This document shows positions 17,362-25,379 of a DNA stretch of 64,000 bases, one piece after another. Positions within the stretch are counted from its first letter, which is position 1; each line of letters begins with the position of its first letter. The notes under the pieces were generated by a model. The model was given only the letters and a program-made list of their open reading frames with translations. It had not been told where the DNA came from and did no database searches. The position numbers and the translations under genes were made by a program. The stretch is from Candidatus Rifleibacteriota bacterium. GTDB taxonomy: Bacteria > Muiribacteriota > Ozemobacteria > Ozemobacterales > Ozemobacteraceae. Where the stretch lies: positions 124,001-188,000 of the forward strand of contig JANJUX010000040.1 in the NCBI GenBank assembly GCA_024710355.1. Reading direction: 5' to 3'.

Positions 17362-18462
17362 TCAAGAGAACTTGTCGTAGAAAATCTGGGTTTTTGGCAT
17401 GCCTTTTGAGGTAAGAACTTTTTCACAGGCGTCGATCATACCGGGGCTGCCGCAGAGGTAGGCTTCCATGTTCTTCAGATCGCTGTAGTTGCTGGCAACG
17501 ACGTCGGTAATAAGACCTTTGGAATAAGGGTGATCGCTGTCGTCACGCGAGAGTGCCGGCACAAACCTGAACCATGGGTGGTTCTTTTCGATTTCCTTGA
17601 ATTCTTCGACGTAATAGAGATCCTTTTTGGTCACGGCGCCAAAGAAGAACGTGGCTTTGCGGTTGCTTATGCCGCGGTCGATCATGTCGAGAATGATGCT
17701 TCGGATCGGGGCGAGCCCTGAGCCACCGGCAATGCAGACGATTTCGCGGTCGGTATCACGCAGAAAGAATTCGCCAAATGGCCCGATCAGTTTGACCTTA
17801 TCGCCTTCTTTCAGATGCTTGAAGACGTAGGTGGTGACCATGCCGTTCGGCACATACCTGATGATCAGTTCGATTGCTTTGTTGTCTTTTGGAGCCGAGC
17901 TGATCGAATAGGCGCGTGAGGTTTCTTCACGCACTTCATCGTATGGCTTGCTGAACAGGTTGGCAAACTGGCCGGCCTTGAATTTGATCGTTTCGCCCTC
18001 CGGCAGCTTGAAGCGGATACCCTTGATATCGTGGGTGAAATCGGTAATTTTTTCGATCACGGTTTCGAATTCTTTGATGCTGAGCAGTTCTTCAGGCACC
18101 TGAATTTTTATGTCATTTTTAACTTTTATCTGACAGGCGAGGCGAACACTGGTTTTGCGCTCTTCGTCGCTCAGATAAGGAGTTTCGGTTGGCAGCAACG
18201 GGCCGCCGCCGTCTACAACCCTGCATTTACAAGTGCCACAGCTGCCGCGGCCACCGCAGCCTGATGGCAGAAAAAGCTTCTGGCTGGCCAGAGTAGAGAG
18301 CAGATTGGCGCCGCCTTTGACTTTAAGCGTCTTTTCGCCGGCGTTGACGTCGACGGTCACTTCACCATAGTTGGCAAAGAAAAATTCGGCGATGAGCAGC
18401 AGAATCGTCAGGCCGCCGGTAAGGGCGCTGATAACTACAATTGCGGTTATTATCGGTGACAT
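17362..18462 (-). CDS. nqrF: Na+-translocating NADH:quinone reductase subunit F
   Basis: 366 residues. One N-terminal membrane helix (about 4-27), then a [2Fe-2S] ferredoxin domain with ligands C69, C75, C78 and C110. A ferredoxin-reductase module follows with the FAD motif R-A-Y-S-I-S and the NADH-binding G-G-S-G-L-A-P-I-R-S. It is the electron-entry subunit, oxidising NADH on the cytoplasmic side. The 2Fe-2S plus FAD architecture separates Nqr from Rnf, whose NADH subunit is RnfC. Somewhat shorter than proteobacterial NqrF (about 407) but with all redox motifs. Confidence 0.95.
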   Translation of the reverse strand: MSPIITAIVVISALTGGLTILLLIAEFFFANYGEVTVDVNAGEKTLKVKGGANLLSTLASQKLFLPSGCGGRGSCGTCKCRVVDGGGPLLPTETPYLSDEERKTSVRLACQIKVKNDIKIQVPEELLSIKEFETVIEKITDFTHDIKGIRFKLPEGETIKFKAGQFANLFSKPYDEVREETSRAYSISSAPKDNKAIELIIRYVPNGMVTTYVFKHLKEGDKVKLIGPFGEFFLRDTDREIVCIAGGSGLAPIRSIILDMIDRGISNRKATFFFGAVTKKDLYYVEEFKEIEKNHPWFRFVPALSRDDSDHPYSKGLITDVVASNYSDLKNMEAYLCGSPGMIDACEKVLTSKGMPKTQIFYDKFS

Positions 18463-18475
18463 GGTGCTTGTCCTG

Positions 18476-19075
18476 TCAGTTGATTTTTACGATGCCGGAA
18501 AAGCCGATGAAAGCCATGGCCATGATGCCGGTGATCACAAGTGCAATGCCCGGGCCTTCGAGTTCGGCGATTACCTTCGACTTCTTTTCCATGCGGGTTC
18601 TGATGCCGGCGAGAGCGGCAATCGCAAGGGCCCAGCCGGTGCCGGCGCCGAGACCATAGGCGATCGACTGCATGAAAGTATACTGGCGAATAACCAGAAA
18701 CAGTACACAGCCGAAAATGGCGCAGTTAACCGTGATCAGTGGCAGAAAGATGCCGAGCGTCAGATAGAGCAGGGTGCTGACCCGCTCGATGATCATTTCG
18801 ATAATCTGTACGAATGCTGCGATAACGATGATGAAAGCAATGTATTGCAGGTATTCAAGCCCGTAGGGCACCAGCAGTTTGTGATAAACCAGCCAGTTCA
18901 GGGGAGCGGTGAAAGTTGAAACGAATATTACCGCGACGCCGAGGCCGAGAGAGCTTTTCAGATCTTTGGAAACGGCCAGAAATGAGCACATTCCGAGAAA
19001 GTTGGTCAGCAGAATGTTGTTGGTGGTAATGGCGGCAAAGAAGATTACCAGTGGGTGAATGCTTTGAATGTCCAT
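18476..19075 (-). CDS. nqrE: Na+-NQR subunit E
   Basis: 199 residues, six hydrophobic segments. The two conserved half-channel cysteines are present: C30 (F-L-G-M-C) and C118 (T-V-N-C-A-I-F-G). With the pair in NqrD they hold the intramembrane iron-sulfur centre between NqrD and NqrE that passes electrons across the membrane. NqrE and RnfA are homologous; the assignment to Nqr rests on the adjacent nqrF. 13 bases separate it from nqrF and 5 from nqrD. Confidence 0.93.
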   Translation of the reverse strand: MDIQSIHPLVIFFAAITTNNILLTNFLGMCSFLAVSKDLKSSLGLGVAVIFVSTFTAPLNWLVYHKLLVPYGLEYLQYIAFIIVIAAFVQIIEMIIERVSTLLYLTLGIFLPLITVNCAIFGCVLFLVIRQYTFMQSIAYGLGAGTGWALAIAALAGIRTRMEKKSKVIAELEGPGIALVITGIMAMAFIGFSGIVKIN

Positions 19076-19080
19076 GCTGT

Positions 19081-19695
19081 TTACCTCTTACCTTCGCCGG
19101 CTTTGAAAGCTCTGACGATCCAGATATAGGTTGCCAGTGCAAAGAAACCGCTGGGAGCGATTACCATCATGTTCCATTTTGTCCAGTCGGGGGGGAGAAG
19201 CTGCATGCCGAAGAAAGTGCCGAGCCCGAGCGGCTCACGAATCATTGCGATCGGCAGCAAAACCAGGGAATAGCCGATGCCGGCGCCAATGCCGTCGAGA
19301 ATGGCGTCGCCTGGCTTGTTGTTCATCGCGTAGCCTTCGGTGCGCCCCATGACGATGCAGTTAGTGATGATCAGCCCGACGTATGGCCCGAGTTCGTTGC
19401 TGATTTCGGGCAGATAAGCGTCGAGAATGATCTTGATGACGATAACGTAGGCGGCGATCACGAGCACCTGAATGATCATGCGCACCTGCCGTGGAATGAC
19501 ATTGCGCAGCAGCGATACGGTGAAACATGACATCATCAGGGTGAAGATCAGCCCAAGGCACATTACCAGAGTGTTTTTGACGAGGTTGGTAACAGCCAGA
19601 GCCGAACAGATACCGAGAATCTGACCGATTACCGGGTTTTCTTCCCAGAGCATGCGTTTTAAAGCGGCAACACCTTTTACTGGACCGGCGCTCAT
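19081..19695 (-). CDS. nqrD: Na+-NQR subunit D
   Basis: 204 residues, six hydrophobic segments. Conserved C30 (I-L-G-I-C-S) and C113 (I-T-N-C-I-V-M-G-R) are the partners of the NqrE cysteines. The start overlaps the nqrC stop by one base (TAATG at 19695). Homologous to RnfE; it forms an inverted pseudo-symmetric pair with NqrE around the iron-sulfur centre. Confidence 0.93.
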   Translation of the reverse strand: MSAGPVKGVAALKRMLWEENPVIGQILGICSALAVTNLVKNTLVMCLGLIFTLMMSCFTVSLLRNVIPRQVRMIIQVLVIAAYVIVIKIILDAYLPEISNELGPYVGLIITNCIVMGRTEGYAMNNKPGDAILDGIGAGIGYSLVLLPIAMIREPLGLGTFFGMQLLPPDWTKWNMMVIAPSGFFALATYIWIVRAFKAGEGKR

Positions 19696-20327
19696 TACTG
19701 CTTACCTCCTTCGTTCAGTCTGATAAAGCTGGTGATGGTATTATTGATGATCTTTTCGACCGCATTCGAGGTGCCGGTGGCACCGGTGATGCCGTCAACT
19801 TCGTCTGGCTTGGTGGCAGAACCCTCGGCGACGATTTTCAGGCGCAGGCCGTCGCTTCTGATGCTGTTGATCGGTTTATCTTTGAAGCGGGCCCTGAATT
19901 CGGGTTCGCTGATGCGGCCGCCCAGGCCAGGGGTTTCGCCGTGCTGAGTGAATTCGAGTCCGCCGATTTTGCCCTGATCGAGGTCGAGAGCGATAAAACC
20001 GGAGATGTTATCCCAGAAACCTTGCCCCGAAAAGGCTATGACGAAAAATTTATCAGCACCAACGCTGTGGCGGTAACATTCAAGTGCCGGGGCTTCGGGC
20101 AATGAGACTTTGGCGGTAGCGGAGGCGAACAGCTGTGGAATTAATGCATCGGGCCACTTATTGTCTGACTGATAGAAACCAAAAAGCTTGAGGATGACTT
20201 TCTGTCTGGCAATGGTGCGGTTGGCGACGATTTTATCGTTGAGCAGAGCGTTTACCCCGCTTACCATGAAGACGAAAACAGCGGTGACAACAACGGTAAA
20301 GATTACGGTTCTGATCTTTTCGTTCAT
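19695..20327 (-). CDS. nqrC: Na+-NQR subunit C, covalent FMN protein
   Basis: 210 residues. One N-terminal membrane helix (about 7-27), then a periplasmic FMN domain. The flavinylation motif D-G-I-T-G-A-T (178-184) marks Thr184 as the residue carrying FMN by a phosphoester bond, which requires the ApbE transferase (not in the window). E-T-P-G-L-G-G is also conserved. About 50 residues shorter than Vibrio NqrC, similar to RnfG in length. Overlaps nqrB by four bases. Confidence 0.92.
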   Translation of the reverse strand: MNEKIRTVIFTVVVTAVFVFMVSGVNALLNDKIVANRTIARQKVILKLFGFYQSDNKWPDALIPQLFASATAKVSLPEAPALECYRHSVGADKFFVIAFSGQGFWDNISGFIALDLDQGKIGGLEFTQHGETPGLGGRISEPEFRARFKDKPINSIRSDGLRLKIVAEGSATKPDEVDGITGATGTSNAVEKIINNTITSFIRLNEGGKQ

Positions 20328-21391
20328 GCTGCTTTTTCCTTCTGCATTTTCTCAAATTCGACGCAGCCGATTTCGATCAGCGGGCCGAAGGTATTGCCGA
20401 GCAGAATGGCGAACATGAAACCGGCGTTGAATGCCGACAGGCTGCGGATAACCGCTGCCAGAAACCCGATCAGCATGGCGTATATCCAGCGGGCCTTGTT
20501 GTTCATTGGTGCCGAAATCGGCTCGGTTACCATGAACACTGCGGCAAACAGAGTGCCTCCGGCGAACACATTGACCAGATAGCCCTGCACCAGCGGCAGA
20601 GTTTCGAGGCCGGCAAAATGCAGCATCAGCTTGGCAAAGAGAATGCCGATGAATGGCCCGATCAACAGCGGCACGAAGAGTATTTTCTGGTAGAGCAGCC
20701 AGGCCATGCTGATCAGAATGAGAATTGAACTGGTTTCGCCCATCGAGCCGTTGATATTGCCGACAATCAGCCGGCTGAGGGAAATGCCTTCGAAAGCTTT
20801 GAGAGCTTTTTCGGCTTCGTCGTTTCTCTGAGCCGCGATGGCTTCGCGCCTGTAGCTGTTGAGCTTTTTAACGGCGGTAAGGGTTGTGGCACTGGTGACA
20901 CTGTCGACGTTGAACATGCTGGCGTCTACCGCAGCGGCTTTGGTGGTGGCTGTATAAGCGGCAAACCCGGCGGCACCGCCCTGAAACGGCACATACCAGG
21001 TGGCGGCAAGGGCGGCCGGAAAGCTGATGTAAAGAAAGCATCTCGCAACCATAGCGGGGTTGAAGATGTTCTTGCCGAAGCCCCCGAACGCCATTTTGGC
21101 GAATATAATGCAGAAGAAGTCACCAACCGCGATCTGCCAGAAGGGCACATTTGGCGGGCAGATCAGGCCCAGCAGAGCGCCGGTAACCAGGGCGGCGGCA
21201 GAGGCGGGTTTCCCTTCGCGGCGGGTGAAAAGATATTCTGCCAACCAGCAGCAGAACATCGAGAAGAAGACGAACATGGCGGCGCGCCAGCCAAAGTTAT
21301 AAACCGCACCGAGAAGCGGCAGGCAGAGCGCGATCAGCATGTTCACCTGGGGTTTCTGATACTGAACGTACTGTTTGAGAAATGTAGACAT
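20324..21391 (-). CDS. nqrB: Na+-NQR subunit B, membrane flavoprotein
   Basis: 355 residues, about ten membrane segments. Family motifs F-G-G-x-G-K-N-I-F-N-P-A and G-N-I-N-G-S-M-G-E-T-S are clear. The FMN attachment motif appears as D-S-V-T-S-A-T (163-169), with Ser in place of the usual Gly before A-T; Thr169 would carry FMN. The N-terminus is about 55 residues shorter than Vibrio NqrB, close to RnfD in length. NqrB is the main sodium-moving and quinone-interacting subunit. It is the first nqr gene here; the position normally held by nqrA is taken by a hydrolase. Confidence 0.9.
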   Translation of the reverse strand: MSTFLKQYVQYQKPQVNMLIALCLPLLGAVYNFGWRAAMFVFFSMFCCWLAEYLFTRREGKPASAAALVTGALLGLICPPNVPFWQIAVGDFFCIIFAKMAFGGFGKNIFNPAMVARCFLYISFPAALAATWYVPFQGGAAGFAAYTATTKAAAVDASMFNVDSVTSATTLTAVKKLNSYRREAIAAQRNDEAEKALKAFEGISLSRLIVGNINGSMGETSSILILISMAWLLYQKILFVPLLIGPFIGILFAKLMLHFAGLETLPLVQGYLVNVFAGGTLFAAVFMVTEPISAPMNNKARWIYAMLIGFLAAVIRSLSAFNAGFMFAILLGNTFGPLIEIGCVEFEKMQKEKAA

Positions 21392-21409
21392 GGTTCCTCT
21401 GATGTTGAA

Positions 21410-22258
21410 TTATTGAATCTGCAGAGCTTCTTTTATGGTTCTGATGCAGTCTTCGGCGTGCGAGAGCGGCAGGGCGTGCCCAGCTTCGGGGATCGACTGC
21501 AGTTTCGCCGCCGGGATACATTCGGCGATGACCTTTTTCTGGTTTTCGACCGAGCAGACAGCGTCTTTTTCGCCGAAAATAACGTAAACCGGGCATTTCA
21601 GGCTTTTCATGCCGTCTCTGACCTCGTTGAGGGTTTTGAGCATGTTGTTTTTGTCAGTCATCATCGCCATCAGCGATTCGAAGCGGGTATAGCGCGGCAA
21701 CCAGGTGTCGCGGAAATCATCGGAGAGAGGAGCAGGTATAAAAACCTTTTCGAGGTGCTGCTGCATTTTTGTCTGTGAAACCAGCGGCAGAACAATGCCG
21801 AGAGCGGTACCAATAACCGCGCCTTTTGCCAGCTCTGGTATAGATGTTGGCTTTTCTGATGGGTTATCGGGGGTGAGATACGGGGCAGCCATGATGATGC
21901 CCTTTACTTTGGCGGGATGGCGCATGGCGATGCGGGCGGCGATATGGCAGCCCATCGAATAACCGAACAGCCAGGCACTGCCATTGCAGCGGCGGTCGAT
22001 CAGCTCGGCATAAACATCGGTATCGAGCCAGACATCGTTGTTTTCATTGATAAGCTCTTCACTGCCGTTGTGTCCTGGTCGGTCAGGCATGATCAGGCGA
22101 CAGGCAAGGATGTCAGCGCGGGCCTGAATGCCGGCGAAATCTTTGCGGCTGCCCGGGTTGCCGTGCAGAAAAAGAACTGCCTCACCTTTGCCGGTTTCAG
22201 AGAAAGAGACGCGTGTCTCTTTTATTTCAATGGCCGTAGTCTGTTCAAGTGCCGTCAT
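21410..22258 (-). CDS. Alpha/beta hydrolase heading the nqr operon
   Basis: 282 residues. Alpha/beta-hydrolase features: oxyanion-hole H-G-N-P-G near residue 33, nucleophile elbow G-Y-S-M-G near 99, acid in G-E-K-D and catalytic His in A-G-H-A-L-P near 264. No signal peptide. GAGG lies six bases before the ATG. Its stop is 18 bases upstream of nqrB, so it is almost certainly co-transcribed with nqrB-F. Substrate unknown; an ester, lactone or quinone-related substrate is only speculation. Confidence 0.85.
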   Translation of the reverse strand: MTALEQTTAIEIKETRVSFSETGKGEAVLFLHGNPGSRKDFAGIQARADILACRLIMPDRPGHNGSEELINENNDVWLDTDVYAELIDRRCNGSAWLFGYSMGCHIAARIAMRHPAKVKGIIMAAPYLTPDNPSEKPTSIPELAKGAVIGTALGIVLPLVSQTKMQQHLEKVFIPAPLSDDFRDTWLPRYTRFESLMAMMTDKNNMLKTLNEVRDGMKSLKCPVYVIFGEKDAVCSVENQKKVIAECIPAAKLQSIPEAGHALPLSHAEDCIRTIKEALQIQ

Positions 22259-23079
22259 ATTTAACCTCAGAATTTTTCTGTCATATTATCACAGAGAAAC
22301 CACCATAGCTACAGTATTGAGTAGGTCTCAGAAGATTGTTGTAAAAACCGGGAGGTTGCACTGAAAAGCTCAACTTTAATCTTTCCGTTGGCGGCGGTTG
22401 GTAAAATTGAACTGTGGATTGATAAATTGCGTGCGATTTGAGGCTTGAGACGAAATTCAGTGGTTCGATGCTTTTGCCATCAATATAAAAAAATAGAGGT
22501 GAGTCTGGATATTTTTTTGTGGTTTATGGTTGTCGAAAGATTTTTTTGTTATACTGAAGTTAGAGAGACGCCGAACTTTGTACCTCACACTCGATTTTCT
22601 GAGGCCGGGACAAAGTGAGGGGCCGCTGAAAATGAAAGAAACAGAGCTGTACAGTCAGATGACTGGTTGAGGTTAAATCACTGGGATAAAAATCTCAGTT
22701 CTTTTCATCTCGAAAATACAAAAATGTGAAAAAAAGCACAATCGGTTTTGTGTGGCAGCGAGATTTTGTCATAATGTGATAATGCCATAATCGGTTTTGT
22801 TACCACAATTGCCATGTTCTGGCAGTTGCTGCGCTTTTGCGTTTTACACTGTATGTTGGTGTTTGTGCTTGTGATCAGAGAATGAACCAGTCGGGTTTGC
22901 CTGGTTTCTCTCTGAAAATGCATGAAGACGGGCTGCATGGTGCTTTAAATATGGCGAATCTGCTGCAGTTTTTGCATTCTGGCTGAAGGGCGGGTTTGGA
23001 ACTTTTGTCTCGTTTCATTCGGGCCTCCTCAAAATAGATTCTAAAATATATATCGACATAATTGGCCGGGCCGGAAAGT
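22259..23079. other. Gene-free region of about 820 bases
   Basis: No open frame here has a ribosome site, sensible composition or a recognisable product. It contains the small-RNA candidate at 22562-22705 and two copies of a 12-base AATCGGTTTTGT sequence (about 22741 and 22790). The hydrolase/nqr promoter must lie near 22265-22320 on the minus strand; a GATAAT-like -10 is visible there without a good -35. Confidence 0.6.
22562..22705 (+). ncRNA. Candidate small RNA with nested hairpin and intrinsic terminator
   Basis: A TATACT -10 box (22550-22555) precedes a structured stretch. A 7-base stem 22575-22581/22610-22616 encloses a 5-base stem 22583-22587/22600-22604. An alternative 6-base pairing 22583-22588/22615-22620 competes with both. 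The stretch ends in an 8-base stem with AAAA loop (22680-22687/22692-22699) and TCTTTT. The -35 is weak (TTGTCG at 14-base spacing). No known RNA family recognised and no gene follows on this strand. Confidence 0.35.
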
Positions 23080-23127
23080 ACAAAAACGGACAAACCCGGC
23101 AATCTCTTTTCTGGCTGCCGGGTTTGA
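23080..23127 (-). terminator. Intrinsic terminator of prfC
   Basis: Stem 23091-23101 with 23116-23126 (CAAACCCGGCA type), followed on the minus strand by TCCGTTTTT. It lies 30 bases after the prfC stop. Confidence 0.85.
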
Positions 23128-23156
23128 GGGGGGTCGGGCGCTGGTTTCAGCAAAAA

Positions 23157-24743
23157 TTATTCGTGTTCGCGGGTTTCGAAGAATTTGATTTCGGGCCATT
23201 CTTTCATGACGTAGTTGAGGCGCCATTTGTCGGGAGCCATGAAAGTCAGAGCTTCGGCCGTGTCGTATGACAGGCTGGTTTTGTAGCGCTTCTTGAATTC
23301 TTCGAGTTTGGCTTCGTTGTCACTGGTTATCCAGCGTGCAATCGAAAATTCGACATGCTCGTAGATGGCGTCGACACTGTATTCTTCTTTGAGGCGCGAC
23401 ATGGTGACGTCGAACTGCAGAACGCCGACGGCGCCAAGAATATAGTCGTTGCCGAACAGGGGTCGGAAAACCTGTACCGCGCCTTCTTCAGAAAGCTGCA
23501 GCAGACCTTTCTGAAGCTGTTTGGTTTTCAGCGGGTTTTTCAATATGACCCGTTTGAAGATTTCGGGGGCAAAGTTCGGAATACCGGTGAATTTGAGGGG
23601 TTCTTTAATTGAAAAGGTATCGCCGATTTTGATGGTGCCGCGATTGTGAATGCCGATAATGTCGCCGGGGTAGGCTTCTTCGACGTTTTGACGGTCCTGG
23701 GCCATGAAAATCGTGGCGTTGGCGAGGGTAATTTCTTTGCCGAGGCGGTGATGCATTACTTTCATGCCGCGGTTGAACTTGCCCGAGCAGATGCGCACAA
23801 AGGCAATGCGGTCACGGTGTGCCGGGTCCATGTTGGCCTGAATCTTGAACGCGAAGCCCGTGAATTCTGGCTCGTATGGCGACACCAGGCGGGTTTCGGT
23901 CGGTCGTGGCGTTGGTGGCGGCGACAGTTCGACAAAGGCGTCGAGGAGTTCCTGGATCCCGAAGTTGTTCAGGGCGCTGCCGAAGAAAACCGGGGTCTGG
24001 TTGCCCTTGAGATAATGTTCATGGTCGAAAGGCGAGGCGGCACCGGCGAGCAGTTCAAGGTCATCTCGCAGTTCCTGGGCCTGAAACCCGAGTATATCAT
24101 CGAGTTTCGGGTCTGCAAGATCGTTGATGGTGATCGTATCCTGCGGGCGTCTTGCTTCACCTGGTCTGAAAAGAACGATTTCCTTGCGGTAGATGTTGTA
24201 GACGCCACGGAAAGTTTTGCCCATGCCGATTGGCCACGAAAGTGGCGCGCATTCGATCTGCAGCTTGTCTTCGATTTCCTGCATCAGGTCGAGAGGCATG
24301 CGGCCTTCGCGGTCGAGCTTGTTGATCAGGGTGATGATCGGGGTGTTACGCATGCGGCAGATCGACATGAGTTTTTCGGTCTGGGTTTCGACGCCTTTGA
24401 CGCTGTCGATAACCATAAGAGCGCTGTCGACTGCAGTCAAAACCCGGTAGGTGTCTTCTGAAAAGTCCTGGTGGCCGGGGGTGTCGAGAAGGTTGATTTC
24501 AAAGTCGCGGTAATCGAACTTCATTACCGAGGTGGTAACCGAAATGCCGCGTTCCTGTTCGATTTTCATCCAGTCGCTGGTGGCGTGGCGGTCCGACTTG
24601 CGGGCTTTGATGGCGCCGGCCATCTGAATGGCGCCACCGAAGAGCAGCAATTTTTCGGTCAGAGTGGTTTTACCGGCGTCGGGATGGCTGATGATGCCGA
24701 AGCAACGGCGCCGGTCAATTTCTTTCTTGTTGTGTTTGTGCAT
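23157..24743 (-). CDS. prfC: Peptide chain release factor 3
   Basis: 528 residues, the normal length for RF3. GTPase motifs: G1 S-H-P-D-A-G-K-T-T, switch region [10 protein letters not shown]3 D-T-P-G-H and G4 N-K-L-D. The R-G-I-S-V-T-T-S and C-terminal domains separate it from EF-G and TypA. RF3 recycles RF1/RF2 from ribosomes after termination using GTP. Single gene with its own good promoter and terminator. Confidence 0.97.
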   Translation of the reverse strand: MHKHNKKEIDRRRCFGIISHPDAGKTTLTEKLLLFGGAIQMAGAIKARKSDRHATSDWMKIEQERGISVTTSVMKFDYRDFEINLLDTPGHQDFSEDTYRVLTAVDSALMVIDSVKGVETQTEKLMSICRMRNTPIITLINKLDREGRMPLDLMQEIEDKLQIECAPLSWPIGMGKTFRGVYNIYRKEIVLFRPGEARRPQDTITINDLADPKLDDILGFQAQELRDDLELLAGAASPFDHEHYLKGNQTPVFFGSALNNFGIQELLDAFVELSPPPTPRPTETRLVSPYEPEFTGFAFKIQANMDPAHRDRIAFVRICSGKFNRGMKVMHHRLGKEITLANATIFMAQDRQNVEEAYPGDIIGIHNRGTIKIGDTFSIKEPLKFTGIPNFAPEIFKRVILKNPLKTKQLQKGLLQLSEEGAVQVFRPLFGNDYILGAVGVLQFDVTMSRLKEEYSVDAIYEHVEFSIARWITSDNEAKLEEFKKRYKTSLSYDTAEALTFMAPDKWRLNYVMKEWPEIKFFETREHE

Positions 24744-24775
24744 AGACTCCTCGCTACCAGTGAAGTAGGGGGAAT

Positions 24776-24804
24776 ACTATACAGCAAAACCTTGTCGCGG
24801 TCAA
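24776..24804 (-). promoter_or_regulatory. Sigma-70 promoter of prfC
   Basis: On the minus strand TTGACC (24804-24799), exact 17-base spacer, TATAGT (24781-24776), about 30 bases before the ATG. Confidence 0.8.
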
Positions 24805-24810
24805 TAAAAC

Positions 24811-25224
24811 TCAGGCGGCGATATCGAGGCGGCCCTGCATCATCTGCTTGATCTGAAGGGCCCGGGTGAGCTCTGCCATGTCGGGGTTGTCTTTTCCCGG
24901 CGGCATCATGGCATTGTTGATTATTTCGTTAGCTTCTTTAATTACCTGTTTCGGGTCGCCTGAGGTTGATGAAACATTTGTCTGAGCCTTGGCCTGATTC
25001 AGCATGTAGCGGTAGCGTTCGACTGGTTCGAGGTTGAACATGCCTTCGGCGGGGCGGCTGTTGAGAGTGAAACTGTCGCCGGCTTCGGGTGGTTTCTCTT
25101 TTTTGAGCCAGTCGGCGAGGTTGGCTGTGCGCAGCGAACCGGTTTCCAGAACGCCGCTTTTGTTCTGGAGATTGCTGTTAGATCCCGGGTTAAGGACAGT
25201 GTTATGAGATTTGTCGATATTCAT
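24811..25224 (-). CDS. Hypothetical small hydrophilic protein
   Basis: 137 residues with AAGGA about nine bases before the ATG. The N-terminal third is Asn/Ser-rich and probably disordered; the C-terminal part is helical (R-Y-R-Y-M-L-N-Q-A-K and L-T-R-A-L-Q-I-K-Q-M-M). No signal peptide or membrane segment. I do not recognise the family. Its end is next to the prfC promoter. Confidence 0.6.
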   Translation of the reverse strand: MNIDKSHNTVLNPGSNSNLQNKSGVLETGSLRTANLADWLKKEKPPEAGDSFTLNSRPAEGMFNLEPVERYRYMLNQAKAQTNVSSTSGDPKQVIKEANEIINNAMMPPGKDNPDMAELTRALQIKQMMQGRLDIAA

Positions 25225-25338
25225 GCCTGCTTATCCTTGTCTGTCTATGTATGTGCAGGTTATCGGCATTTCGGGTGCGCGAGCTTAATCAGAAAAATAG
25301 AAAAGCAACCGGTTTTAACCGCGGGTTACAGATAACTG

Positions 25339-25347
25339 TGGTAGAAT
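25339..25347 (+). promoter_or_regulatory. Extended -10 element before the M18 aminopeptidase
   Basis: TGG followed by TAGAAT, 33 bases before the ATG; no matching -35, as allowed for extended -10 promoters. Confidence 0.35.
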
Positions 25348-25379
25348 TACGAAACTAAATCTTTTTCGAGGTTTCAAAC

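Noticed and set aside
17362-21391. Naming the cluster rnfDGEA instead of nqrBCDE
   Set aside because: The adjacent NqrF-type 2Fe-2S/FAD subunit belongs to Nqr; no rnfB or rnfC is present. Short NqrB and NqrC lengths keep some doubt.
22705-23153. Two short minus-strand frames in the gene-free region
   Set aside because: No ribosome site, overlapping frames, and one runs across the prfC terminator.
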